Source: Microbacterium atlanticum
Lineage (GTDB): Bacteria; Actinomycetota; Actinomycetes; Actinomycetales; Microbacteriaceae
DNA: 64,000 bases
Reading direction: 5' to 3'
Assembly: GCF_015277815.1 (NCBI RefSeq)
Contig: NZ_CP063813.1
Location: 992,001 to 1,056,000, forward strand
The position numbers and the translations under genes were made by a program. Each line of letters opens with the position of its first letter. Positions within the stretch are counted from its first letter, which is position 1. Shown one piece after another: positions 36,706 to 46,719 of this stretch. The notes beneath the pieces are model-generated. The model was not told the origin of the DNA and ran no database searches. It was given only the letters and a program-made list of their open reading frames with translations.

Positions 36706-37941
36706 TTGACCACGCCCGCCATCACGATGAACGCGCCCGACGTGGTGCGCATCAGCAACGTCTCCAAGCGCTTCGTCGTGCGCAAGGACTCGTCCATCAA
36801 GGAGCGCATCGTCACGCTCGGGCGCGCAGGGCGCCGGCACCGCCAGGACTTCTGGGCGCTGCGCGACGTGAGCCTCGCGATCCAGGCCGGCAGCACCATC
36901 GGGTTGATCGGGCACAACGGCTCGGGCAAGAGCACGCTGCTCAAGGTCATCGGCGGCATCATCGATCCGACGGAGGGGACGGTCGAGGAGCGGGGACGCC
37001 TCGCCGCACTGCTCGAGCTCGGCGCCGGGTTCCACCCCGATCTCACCGGCCGCGAGAACGTCTACTTGAACGCCTCCGTGCTGGGCATGAGCCGCGAAGA
37101 GACCGAGGGCAAGTTCGCCGACATCGTGGCGTTCTCGGGCATCGGCGACTTCATCGACACGCAGGTGAAGTTCTACTCGTCGGGCATGTACGTGCGCCTT
37201 GCCTTCGCCGTCGCGGTCCACACCGACCCCGACATCCTCCTGGTGGACGAGGTGCTGGCCGTCGGCGACGAGGCGTTCCAGCGGAAGTGCCTCGACAAGA
37301 TCCGCTCGTTCCAGGCCGAGGGCCGCACGATCGTCATCGTCAGCCATTCGCTCGGTCAGATCACCGAGCTGTGCGACCGCGCCGTCCTCCTCAACGCGGG
37401 CCGCATCGTCTACGACGGCGATCCGGCGATCGCCGTGGCGCGCTTCCGCGACATCCTCGACGAGCGGCGCATCGCCGAGGACGACAAGGCGGCCGCCGCC
37501 GAACCGGAGCCCCCGATCGCGGAGCCGCGGATCCTCGGTGCCGAGCTCGAGGTGATCGGCGGGAACGCCGCCGGCGAGGTCACCCCGGGCAGCGACATCC
37601 GCATCACCGTCGACGTGGAGTCCGAGGCGCCCGTCGAGCGCTGGCGCTGTGCGATCCAGATCGACTCGGTCCTCGGCACCGGCGTATACGGCACGACGAC
37701 GGATCGGATGGGAATGCACCCGCCGACCCTGCTGGGCCGGCGCCGGGTCGAGTTCCTGCTGAGGGACGCCCGGTTCGGCACCGGCAAGTACTTCGTCAAC
37801 GTCTCGCTCATGGACGAGGCGGGGCGCCACCTCGACGACGCGCGGCTGGCGTGCTCGTTCAACGTCGAGCAGTACGCGCTCTCGGCGGGGATCGTCCACC
37901 TGGCGCCGGAGTTCATCGACCACGGCGAGCTCGCGTCGTGA
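36706..37941 (+). CDS. wzt: Polysaccharide ABC exporter ATPase with carbohydrate-binding tail (Wzt)
   Basis: A 411-residue ATPase partner of the permease, starting at a TTG at 36706, 4 nt behind it. ABC motifs: Walker A GHNGSGKST at 69-77, signature YSSGM at 157-161, Walker B ILLVDE at 177-182 and the H-loop VSHS. Residues about 270-405 form a Wzt C-terminal domain (EVTPGSDIRITVDVES... IVHLAPEFIDHG), which in Gram-negative O-antigen systems reads the end of the chain before export. Its presence predicts that this glycan carries a recognisable terminal modification. Two glycosyltransferases follow in the same direction. Confidence 0.93.
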   Translation: MTTPAITMNAPDVVRISNVSKRFVVRKDSSIKERIVTLGRAGRRHRQDFWALRDVSLAIQAGSTIGLIGHNGSGKSTLLKVIGGIIDPTEGTVEERGRLAALLELGAGFHPDLTGRENVYLNASVLGMSREETEGKFADIVAFSGIGDFIDTQVKFYSSGMYVRLAFAVAVHTDPDILLVDEVLAVGDEAFQRKCLDKIRSFQAEGRTIVIVSHSLGQITELCDRAVLLNAGRIVYDGDPAIAVARFRDILDERRIAEDDKAAAAEPEPPIAEPRILGAELEVIGGNAAGEVTPGSDIRITVDVESEAPVERWRCAIQIDSVLGTGVYGTTTDRMGMHPPTLLGRRRVEFLLRDARFGTGKYFVNVSLMDEAGRHLDDARLACSFNVEQYALSAGIVHLAPEFIDHGELAS

Positions 37942-37953
37942 GCAGCTGAGCTC

Positions 37954-38874
37954 GTGGCGGACACCCCCGTGGCCTCTCGGCGCGCACGAGGCCTGATCGA
38001 CCGGGCGCGACGCGTCGCCGGCCGCGTCGTGCATCGGCCGCGTGCCGCACCGCGGTTCGCGGCATCCCTTCCCCGGCTCGCGGGCGGTGCGGCGCGCCGC
38101 GCGGTGTGGCGGTTCGAGACGGTGCGTCAGGCGATCTTCGGCGTGTGGCTGGCTCGGATCGTGGGAGCGGCCCCGCACGACGCACTCCCCGTCATCGTGT
38201 GCCTGTGGAACCGGCCCCAGCGCATCCGCCGGACGCTGCAGCTGCTGGCCGAGCAGGAGGGCGCCCCGCCACTGCGCGTCATCTTCTGGAACAACAAGCC
38301 GGTCAATGACCGGCACTACCTCGGTGAGATCGAGGCGTTCGGCGCCACCGGCGCCATCGCCGCCATCGATTACCACAGCAGTCGGGTCAACATCGGCGGC
38401 ATCGCCCGCTTTCTCGTCGCCCGCAGCATCACCCGCGACGCGCCGTCGACGCCGTTCGTGATGCTGGACGACGACCTCGACCCGTCCGCGACGTTCGTCC
38501 GAGATCTCCTCGCCGCGTACTCGCCCCGCACCTACGCGGGTTTCTGGGCCTTCGTCATCCTCGACCAGTACTGGGAGCGTCGCAACGCCGTCGCCGGCGA
38601 GGCCGCGCAGTACGTGGGCACCGGCGGCACGGTGTGCGACGCGGCGCTCGTGCGCGAGCTCGGATTCTTCCTCCGGCTCCCCGGCCGGTTCGCCTTCATC
38701 GAAGACCTGTGGGCGAGTGCCTACGCCGCATCGCGCGGATGGCGCGTGCAGAAGGTCGACACACCGGTCGAACTCACCAGCGAGGACTCGAACCAGTACC
38801 TCGGGATGATCGAACTGAAAGCCCGGTTCTGGGCGTACCTGCGTACGCGTCTGGAGGCGGCGAGGCCATTGTGA
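37954..38874 (+). CDS. Glycosyltransferase family 2-like protein
   Basis: A 306-residue protein, GTG start at 37954, 12 nt after wzt. A basic N-terminus (about 75 residues, possibly amphipathic) precedes a GT-A fold: LPVIVCLWNRPQRIRRTLQLLAEQEGAPPLRVIFWNNKP, HSSRVNIGGIARFLVARSI, the acidic motif VMLDDDLDPSATF (DDD at the DxD site), then YVGTGGTVCDAALVRELGFF and FIEDLWASAYAASRGWRV. It looks catalytically intact. Placement inside the rhamnose-export operon suggests it adds a side-group or terminal sugar. The donor is unknown. Confidence 0.75.
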   Translation: MADTPVASRRARGLIDRARRVAGRVVHRPRAAPRFAASLPRLAGGAARRAVWRFETVRQAIFGVWLARIVGAAPHDALPVIVCLWNRPQRIRRTLQLLAEQEGAPPLRVIFWNNKPVNDRHYLGEIEAFGATGAIAAIDYHSSRVNIGGIARFLVARSITRDAPSTPFVMLDDDLDPSATFVRDLLAAYSPRTYAGFWAFVILDQYWERRNAVAGEAAQYVGTGGTVCDAALVRELGFFLRLPGRFAFIEDLWASAYAASRGWRVQKVDTPVELTSEDSNQYLGMIELKARFWAYLRTRLEAARPL

Positions 38875-38875
38875 C

Positions 38876-38881
38876 AGGAGG
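38876..38881 (+). promoter_or_regulatory. Strong Shine-Dalgarno AGGAGG
   Basis: AGGAGG 7 nt before the ATG at 38889. It decides that start over an earlier GTG (38871) that would overlap the previous stop. Confidence 0.8.
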
Positions 38882-38888
38882 ACCCCGA

Positions 38889-39749
38889 ATGAACGGCCGC
38901 ACGGGACGACGGGTCGCCGGCGTGGTGCTCGCGTACCACCCCGAGGCCGACATCGCCGACAACGTGCGGGCGCTGCTCGCGGAGGCGGACGAGGTGTACC
39001 TCGTCAACAACTCGCCAGACGAGGCGTCTCGAGCCGTCCTCGCACCGGTGGCGGCGGACGACCGCGTCACCGTCCTCGAGCAGCCCGGCAACGTCGGCGT
39101 GGCCGCCGGGTTCAATGCCGGCATGCGGGCCGCCCTCGACGCGGGCGCCGATTTCGTCTGGATCTTCGATCAGGACAGCACCGTCACCGCCGGAATGCTG
39201 GCCCGGCTTCTTGCCGCCCATGCCGCCGCCGGAGACACGGCCGGGATCATCGCCCCGGCACTGCGGTCGCACGCCACCGGGGTCGTGTACCGCCGTGAGA
39301 CCGGCGACGGCGCGCGAGAGGTCGACGTGCTCATCAGCTCGGGAGCCTTGTTCTCCCGCCGGCTGCTGGAGCGGATCGGCCTGCACGACGAAGCGCTCTT
39401 CATCGACTACGTCGACCACGACATCAGCCTGCGGGCCCGCGCGAAGGGGTTTCACAACTACAAGGTCTTCGACGCGCTGCTGGACCACCGTTTCGGCGAT
39501 TCCGATCCCGTCCGCCTGCTCGGCCGCCGGGTGTATCTGTCGAACTACTCGCCGATGCGGCAGTTCCACATGGCGCGCAACCGCGTCATCGTCATCCGCC
39601 GGTACGGGTTCGGCCGCTGGTTCTGGGAGGACCTGGCCTTCACGACGAAGGCCTGGATCAAGGTGCTGCTGCGCGAGACAGATCGATGGACCAAGATCCG
39701 TGCCGCATCGCGCGGCGCGTGGGCTGGCCTGCGCTACAAGGACGTGTGA
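38889..39749 (+). CDS. Rhamnosyltransferase-like glycosyltransferase family 2
   Basis: A 286-residue protein preceded by a perfect AGGAGG. The GT2 motifs resemble RfbN-type enzymes: RVAGVVLAYHPEADIADNVRALLAEADEVYLVNNSPDE, EQPGNVGVAAGFNAGM, DFVWIFDQDSTV (DQD at the DxD position), ISSGALFSRRLLERIGLHDEALFIDYVDHDISLRARAKGF. The tail RVIVIRRYGFGRWFWEDLAFTTKAWIKVLL suggests membrane contact. The last 16 bp overlap the convergent DUF2142 gene. dTDP-rhamnose made by neighbouring genes is the most likely donor. Confidence 0.82.
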   Translation: MNGRTGRRVAGVVLAYHPEADIADNVRALLAEADEVYLVNNSPDEASRAVLAPVAADDRVTVLEQPGNVGVAAGFNAGMRAALDAGADFVWIFDQDSTVTAGMLARLLAAHAAAGDTAGIIAPALRSHATGVVYRRETGDGAREVDVLISSGALFSRRLLERIGLHDEALFIDYVDHDISLRARAKGFHNYKVFDALLDHRFGDSDPVRLLGRRVYLSNYSPMRQFHMARNRVIVIRRYGFGRWFWEDLAFTTKAWIKVLLRETDRWTKIRAASRGAWAGLRYKDV

Positions 39750-41236
39750 ACGAGCTCGTCGTCTCGCGACGTCCGCTCAGATGTCGGCTGGTCGTCGTCG
39801 AGCCGTGCGACCACGAGCCACAGCAGCCCCAGCGCCGCCGCGAACGCTGCGGAGCCCCCCAGCCACACCACGAGCGGTGACGGTGCCGCGCTCCACCACC
39901 ACTCCGCTCCGGCGCCGGGATCCAGGGCGTTGCTGTCCTGACCCACGGTGTAGCGACGGATGTTGTCGTGGAGCGCGAGCGACATCGCGAACGCCAGCGC
40001 CAGCGCGGCCACGAAGGAGCGCGGTCCGCGCCATGCCTGGACGATGCGCGGCGCGAGGGTGGCCACGCCGACGAGGATGATCATGAGCGGCAGCACATAG
40101 CGCGACTGCACCGTCGTCCCGACGATGGAGCGCGACTGCGCGAGGAGCACCAGGGGAACCGCCCAGAGCGCGGCAGCCGCCAGCGCGAGGGCCACGGCGC
40201 GTCGCGGCCGGACGCGGTGGATGCCGATGAAGACGGCCGCGCAGAAGACCCCGAACGCCAGCACATGCACGCTCGCGGGCAGCTGCGTGTCGAGCCATCC
40301 CAGCCCCACCGCGCCGAAAGCGCCCGTGAACAGCTGGGGGAGTTCGAGCAGGTTGCTGAGGTGCTGCGAACCGGACAGCGGCGGATTCTCGTTCGGGAGC
40401 CCGGAGGCGAGCACCCCTCCCTGCCCGGAGGTGAAGTAGAAGGCGGCGGCGGTCACCACGATCAGCGCCGCGGCGATCGCGGGGACGACGGGCGGCCGGC
40501 CGCGGCGCAGGCCGAGCACGGCAGCGAGGAGCACCCCGAACACCGCGAACACGCCCGCATCGGCGCGCGCCCCCGCCCCGAGGAGGGTCGCCAGCACGGC
40601 GAGCCCCGCCAGGACGATCTGTCGCCGGCCCGTCGTGCGCAGCGCTCCGTACAGGCTCACCCACACGACGGCGGCCGACAGCAGAGCCCAGGAGGACGGG
40701 TTGGTCGAGGCGAAGACGAAGAGTCCGAGGGGGACGGAGGTGGCCACGACGGAGACGACCAGGGCGGGTCTCGTCGATCGGGGAAGCGCGAAGAACGTCG
40801 CGGTCAGCAGCCCAACGGTCAGCGCCGAGTTGAACACGCGCATCGCCAGGACGGAGGTCGTGACGTCGGGTCCGACGAAGAGGCTCATCACCCCGTAGAA
40901 CACCGGCGGGTACAGGCCGCGCGCGTTCATCCACGCCGCCTCCACCATGTCGACGGTGACGGGGTTCCAGCAGTCCGCGCTCTGGTCCGAGCGGAACGCG
41001 TAGCACGGGGCGTTGACCACCGGCCCCGGTACCATCCGGGTGTCGGGGTCGTCCGTCGGCTCGCACAGGGCGTCGCGGTCGCCGATTCCGCACCAGATCG
41101 AGGGGAGGTGGAAATCGTCGTCCGGGCTCGAGCCGATGGGCGACGCGAAAACCCACGACAGCAGCGTCAGCAGGAAGAGCAGCGGCACGGCGATGGAGGC
41201 GACGCGACGAAGCCTCGCGTCGCTCTCGGTTGTCAC
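39734..41236 (-). CDS. DUF2142 family membrane protein (GT-C-like), paralogue 1
   Basis: A 500-residue integral membrane protein with about 11-12 helices. After the first helix comes SPIGSSPDDDFHLPSIWC (Asp39-41 and His43), an acidic first outer loop as in GT-C glycosyltransferases that use polyprenyl-phosphate sugars. Other family marks are YPPVFYGVMSLF, TNPSSWALLSAAVVWVSLYG, SRYVLPLMIIL and a late EWWWSAAPSPLVVW. GTG start 41236, 6 nt after TACGAT. Two more copies are at 47.8-50.8 kb. Predicted job: adding a sugar to a surface glycan outside the cell, from a lipid carrier. This is inference; the DUF itself has no firm biochemistry that I know of. Confidence 0.82.
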   Translation of the reverse strand: MTTESDARLRRVASIAVPLLFLLTLLSWVFASPIGSSPDDDFHLPSIWCGIGDRDALCEPTDDPDTRMVPGPVVNAPCYAFRSDQSADCWNPVTVDMVEAAWMNARGLYPPVFYGVMSLFVGPDVTTSVLAMRVFNSALTVGLLTATFFALPRSTRPALVVSVVATSVPLGLFVFASTNPSSWALLSAAVVWVSLYGALRTTGRRQIVLAGLAVLATLLGAGARADAGVFAVFGVLLAAVLGLRRGRPPVVPAIAAALIVVTAAAFYFTSGQGGVLASGLPNENPPLSGSQHLSNLLELPQLFTGAFGAVGLGWLDTQLPASVHVLAFGVFCAAVFIGIHRVRPRRAVALALAAAALWAVPLVLLAQSRSIVGTTVQSRYVLPLMIILVGVATLAPRIVQAWRGPRSFVAALALAFAMSLALHDNIRRYTVGQDSNALDPGAGAEWWWSAAPSPLVVWLGGSAAFAAALGLLWLVVARLDDDQPTSERTSRDDELVHTSL

Positions 41237-41242
41237 GATCCC

Positions 41243-41248
41243 ATCGTA
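41243..41248 (-). promoter_or_regulatory. -10 box TACGAT of DUF2142 paralogue 1
   Basis: Minus-strand TACGAT with a 6-nt gap to the GTG at 41236. Confidence 0.5.
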
Positions 41249-41272
41249 ATCGAGGCGCGTGCCCGCCCCGGC

Positions 41273-41278
41273 TAGACT
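41273..41278 (+). promoter_or_regulatory. -10 box TAGACT of the acetyltransferase operon
   Basis: TAGACT, 8 nt, then the GTG at 41287. An earlier GTG (41281) is too close to the box to be used, which decides the start. Confidence 0.5.
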
Positions 41279-41286
41279 GGGTGCTC

Positions 41287-41904
41287 GTGTCTGCTGACTC
41301 CCCGCCCCCCGCCGTGCGCGTCGTTCCGAGTGCCGATGTCGCCTCCGACGCGGTGATCGGCGAAGGCTCCTCGATCTGGCACCTCGCCCAAGTGCGTGAG
41401 GGGGCGCGGCTCGGGCGCAACTGCATCGTGGGACGCGGCGCCTACGTCGGCTCCGGGGTCGTCATGGGCGACAACTGCAAGGTGCAGAATTACGCCCTCG
41501 TGTATGAGCCGGCCTCGCTCGGGGACGGCGTGTTCATCGGGCCCGCCGTCGTTCTCACCAACGACACGTATCCGCGCGCGATCAATCCGGACGGCTCGCT
41601 CAAGAGCGCGCACGACTGGGAGCCCGTCGGCGTGACCATCCGCACCGGCGCGTCCATCGGCGCGCGGTCCACCTGCGTTGCCCCGGTCACCATCGGCGCG
41701 TGGGCCACCGTGGCCGCCGGTGCGGTCGTGGTGAAGGATGTGCCCGACTTCGCGCTGGTTGCCGGCGTCCCCGCCCGCCGGATCGGCTGGGTAGGCCAGG
41801 CGGGGCTGCCGCTCCTCGCCCTGGATGAGGGGCGCTGGCGCTGCCCTGCCACCGAGCGGACGTATATCGAAACCGACGGGATTCTTTCCGAGGAGGACGC
41901 ATGA
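41287..41904 (+). CDS. Hexapeptide-repeat sugar N-acetyltransferase (WbpD/FdtC-like)
   Basis: A 205-residue left-handed beta-helix acyltransferase. Hexapeptide repeats run through most of it (VIGEGSSIWHLAQVREGARLGRNCIVGRGAYVGSGVVMGDNC, then VGVTIRTGASIGARSTCVAPVTIGAWATVAAGAVVVKDVP), ending AGVPARRIGW. The SSIWHxxxVxxGARxG start is shared by UDP-3-amino-sugar acetyltransferases such as WbpD and dTDP-sugar enzymes such as FdtC. The aminotransferase starts within its stop (ATGA overlap), so it should acetylate the amino group installed by that enzyme. The nucleotide (UDP or dTDP) is uncertain. Confidence 0.85.
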   Translation: MSADSPPPAVRVVPSADVASDAVIGEGSSIWHLAQVREGARLGRNCIVGRGAYVGSGVVMGDNCKVQNYALVYEPASLGDGVFIGPAVVLTNDTYPRAINPDGSLKSAHDWEPVGVTIRTGASIGARSTCVAPVTIGAWATVAAGAVVVKDVPDFALVAGVPARRIGWVGQAGLPLLALDEGRWRCPATERTYIETDGILSEEDA

Positions 41905-42998
41905 CCGACTTCATCCCCGCCGCCAGGCCGATCATCGGCGACGACGAGCGTGCCGCCGTCGACCGCGTCCTGCGCAGCGGAATGGTCGCCCAGGGCCCCG
42001 AGGTGGCCGCCTTCGAGGCAGAGTTCTCGGCGCACTTCGTCGACGGACGTCCCGTCGTCGCGGTCAATTCCGGCACCTCCGGCCTTCACCTTGGTCTTCT
42101 CGCCGCCGGGGTCGGCCCGGGCGACGAGGTGATCGTCCCCTCGTTCACCTTCGCCGCGACCGCCAACTCGGTCGCCCTCACCGGTGCCACCCCGGTCTTC
42201 GCCGACATCGAGCCGGAGACGTTCACGCTGGACCCGGCGTCGGTAGAAGCAGCCATCACCGCCAGGACCAAGGGGATCATGCCGGTCCACCTGTACGGGC
42301 ACCCCGCGCGCATGACGGAGCTCGGCGCCCTGGCGGACAGCCATGGCCTCGCGCTGTACGAGGATGCCGCCCAGGCACACGGCGCGGCGCTCGGCGGCCG
42401 TCCGGTCGGCACATTCGGCGCGTTCGCCATGTTCTCGCTGTACCCGACGAAGAACATGACCAGCGGCGAAGGCGGCATGATCGCCGCGGCCGACGACCGG
42501 ATCGCCCGCAACGCCCGCCTGCTGCGCAACCAGGGCATGGAGCGCCAGTACGAGAACGAGGTCATCGGCTTCAACGCCCGGATGACCGACATCCACGCCG
42601 CCATCGGGCGCGTCCAGCTGACGAAGGTCGATGCCTGGACGGAGGCCCGCCGTCACAACGCCGCGGTCCTCGATGAGAACCTGCGCGGCGTCGTCGTCCC
42701 GCCGGTCGCGGACGGAGCGAGGCACGTCTACCACCAGTACACCGTCCGCGTCCCCGAGGACCGGGACGGCTTCGTCCAAGCGCTCAAGGAGGAGCACGGC
42801 GTGGGCAGTGGGGTCTACTACCCCATCCCCAACCACCGCCTGCCGTCCCTCGAGCGCTTCGCGCCGGGACTGCACCTCGACCAGACCGAGCGCGCCGCGG
42901 CGGAGGTCGTCTCCCTGCCGGTGCACCCGTCGCTGGTTGAGGCCGACCTCGAGCGCATCGTGACCGCTGTGAACGCCGTCGCCGGGGCGGGCGCCTGA
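41901..42998 (+). CDS. DegT/DnrJ/EryC1 sugar aminotransferase (WbpE-like)
   Basis: A 365-residue PLP enzyme that puts an amino group on a keto-sugar nucleotide. Motifs: NSGTSGLHLGL, GDEVIVPSFTFAATANSV, MPVHLYGHPARM, ALYEDAAQAHGA (Asp155) and FSLYPTKNMTSGEGGM with the PLP lysine Lys184, then RNQGMERQYENEVIGFNARMTDIHAAIGRVQL. The active site is complete. It sits between the acetyltransferase and an oxidoreductase, with overlaps of 4 and 1 bases. That order (acetylase, aminase, dehydrogenase) is the one expected for a 3-acetamido sugar. Confidence 0.92.
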   Translation: MTDFIPAARPIIGDDERAAVDRVLRSGMVAQGPEVAAFEAEFSAHFVDGRPVVAVNSGTSGLHLGLLAAGVGPGDEVIVPSFTFAATANSVALTGATPVFADIEPETFTLDPASVEAAITARTKGIMPVHLYGHPARMTELGALADSHGLALYEDAAQAHGAALGGRPVGTFGAFAMFSLYPTKNMTSGEGGMIAAADDRIARNARLLRNQGMERQYENEVIGFNARMTDIHAAIGRVQLTKVDAWTEARRHNAAVLDENLRGVVVPPVADGARHVYHQYTVRVPEDRDGFVQALKEEHGVGSGVYYPIPNHRLPSLERFAPGLHLDQTERAAAEVVSLPVHPSLVEADLERIVTAVNAVAGAGA

Positions 42999-44002
42999 TG
43001 GCCGGACTGAGAGCGGGCCTTCTCGGTCTCGGGATGATGGGGCGCCATCACGCCCGGATCCTGCGCGATGTGGACGGCGTCGAGCTGGTGGCCGTCGCCG
43101 ACCCCGGCGGAGACCCGCACCGCGTCGCCGGTGGCCTTGACGTGCTGCCCGACGTCGAAGCGCTCATCGCCGCGGGCCTGGACATCGCGATCGTGGCGAT
43201 CCCCACCCGCTTCCACGCCGACGCCGCGCTGGCCCTCGCGGACGCGGGCATCCACACGCTGGTCGAGAAGCCGATCGCCGAAGACACCGAGACCGGCTAC
43301 CGGGTGGCGGCGGCGTTCGGCGAGCGTGGACTGGTCGGCGCGGTCGGGCACGTCGAGCGGTTCAACCCGGCGCTGCAGCAGTTGCGCGCACGGCTGGCCC
43401 ACGGGGACGCCGGGGACGTCTATCAGATCGCCACCCGCCGCCAGAGCAGCTTCCCCGGGCGCATCGGCGACGTCGGCGTCGCCAAAGACCTCGCCACCCA
43501 CGATGTGGACCTGACGGCCTGGGTCGCTCAGTCGGGCTATGAGTCGGTGTCGGCGCAGACCGCCCACAAGAGCGGCCGCGCGTTCGAGGACATGATCTCG
43601 ATGACCGGCCGCCTGCGCAACGGCGTCATCGCCAATCACCTCATCAACTGGCTGAGCCCGATGAAGGAGCGCGTCACGGTCGTCACGGGCGAGCGCGGCA
43701 CCTTCATCGCCGACACGGCGACCGGCGATCTCACGTTCTATGCCAACGGTACCGTCGCGCTGGAATGGGAGTCGGTGTCGACTTTCCGCGGCGTCTCGGA
43801 GGGGGATGTGACGCGCTTCGCGTTCGCGAAGAAGGAGCCGCTGCGGGCCGAGCTGGAGGCCTTCCGCGACGCGGTGCGCGGCGAGGAGACGCAGCTGTCC
43901 ACGATGGCGGAGGCGGCGCACACCCTCGAGGTCGTCGAGTCCGCGCTGCGCTCGGCCGGTGGTGGCGGCGTCCTGGTCGCTACGGCGCCTGCGGCGGGCT
44001 GA
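42998..44002 (+). CDS. Gfo/Idh/MocA family sugar-nucleotide dehydrogenase (WbpB-like)
   Basis: A 334-residue NAD(P)-dependent oxidoreductase. The N-terminal Rossmann fold has GLLGLGMMGRHHARIL (nucleotide loop), VAIPTRFHADAALALADAGIHTLVEKPIAEDT with the EKP signature, and GHVERFNPALQQL. The C-terminal half has VGVAKDLATHDVDLTAWV (catalytic His/Asp region). It would oxidise C3 of a sugar nucleotide so that the aminotransferase upstream can act. Start ATG 42998 overlaps the previous stop by 1 base (TGATG). The last 23 bp overlap the convergent GT2 gene. Confidence 0.88.
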   Translation: MAGLRAGLLGLGMMGRHHARILRDVDGVELVAVADPGGDPHRVAGGLDVLPDVEALIAAGLDIAIVAIPTRFHADAALALADAGIHTLVEKPIAEDTETGYRVAAAFGERGLVGAVGHVERFNPALQQLRARLAHGDAGDVYQIATRRQSSFPGRIGDVGVAKDLATHDVDLTAWVAQSGYESVSAQTAHKSGRAFEDMISMTGRLRNGVIANHLINWLSPMKERVTVVTGERGTFIADTATGDLTFYANGTVALEWESVSTFRGVSEGDVTRFAFAKKEPLRAELEAFRDAVRGEETQLSTMAEAAHTLEVVESALRSAGGGGVLVATAPAAG

Positions 44003-44995
44003 TCCGCTTCGGCTCCTCGGGAGGCCCCGCGCTTCCGACCGCCCCGAACGGCGGGTAGGTCGGAGCCGACGGGGTGGCCTGGATGTCCAGCTGGAGTGCG
44101 CTGATGAGCATCTGCGTCCCCAGCATGAGCGGGAGCGCGGCCAGCATCACCGTCCCCGCGGTCGCGATCACCGAGCCGAAGACCTGGAAGAGGATCCAGA
44201 TGCTGACGGCGATGCCGAAGGCGAACAGGATGAGGCCGAGGAAGAGCAGCAGCGCGATCGGCGAGAACGACCACAGCACGTAGCGATACCAGATCCGGGT
44301 CCAGAAGCCGACGGTGAGCCGGTGCAGGAGCTCGGGGATCACCCGTCGCAGCTTGATGCTCGACACCTCCTCGCCGTACACCGCGGGTATGGGGACGTCG
44401 ACGGCGGGGACCTGGAGGATGTTCAGGTGGATGAGGAGGTCGTTCTCGAAGCTGTAGCGCTTGGCGATGCGGTCCAGCGGCAGCCGGCGGACCACGTCGG
44501 CCCGCACTGCGGTATACCCGTTCTGAGGGTCGAAGAGGTTCCAGTACCCCGACGTCAGCTTGGTCATGAACGACAGCACGATGTTGCCGAACACGCGATA
44601 GCCCGGCATCCCGGTGAACGATTCGGGCGCATAGAAGCGGTTGGCCTTGGCGAACCCGTAGCCGCCGTCCGTCACGCTGTCCAGGAGCTTGGGCAAGTAG
44701 TGCGGATCCATCTGCGCGTCGCCGGCCATGATCACATTGACGTCGCTCCCGAGTTCGAGGGCGGCCTTGTGACCCGTGATGATCGCGCCGCCCACGCCCT
44801 GGTTCACCTCGTGCCGGATGAGAGTGACGCGCTCGCTGCCGACGCGCTGGACGGCTCCGCTCGTATCGTCAGGGCTGCAGTCGTCGACGATGACGATGTC
44901 GTCGACGTAGTCCGGCATCGTCTCGATGACCCGGCTGATCATGCGCTCTTCCTTGTAGGCGGGCACGACGGCCGCGATCCGGGCTCCCCGGTACA

Positions 44996-44996
<1 letters not shown>
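43980..44996 (-). CDS. Polyprenyl-phosphate glycosyltransferase (DPM1/GtrB-like) with C-terminal membrane anchor
   Basis: A 338-residue protein. The GT2 domain (about 1-225) has AAVVPAYKEERMISRVIETMPDYVDDIVIVDDCSPDDTS, IITGHKAAL and the DxD segment MAGDAQMDPHYLPKLLD, typical of enzymes that make undecaprenyl-phosphate hexose. Two helices follow (LWSFSPIALLLFLGLILFAFGIAVSIWIL and FGSVIATAGTVMLAALPLML), then a Pro-rich tail. ATG 44996 overlaps the stop of a GtrA gene by 1 base. GtrB-GtrA pairs charge and flip a lipid-linked sugar for a GT-C enzyme outside; the DUF2142 proteins are possible users. Confidence 0.85.
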
Positions 44997-46663
<1,667 letters not shown>

Positions 46664-46706
46664 TGTCCGCCTCCACAGCCCCACGGTCCGACGCCGACCC
46701 GCTCGA

Positions 46707-46712
46707 TAGACT
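46707..46712 (+). promoter_or_regulatory. -10 box TAGACT of the 46720 GT2 gene
   Basis: TAGACT, 7 nt, then the ATG at 46720. It supports this start over an ATG at 46663. Confidence 0.55.
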
Positions 46713-46719
46713 TCACCGC

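Noticed and set aside
32928..37046. 1372-residue minus-strand open frame
   Set aside because: It runs antisense across rfbA, RgpF and both exporter genes, which all have clear motifs. Its composition (R, A, V, D, H) is that of a GC-shadow frame.
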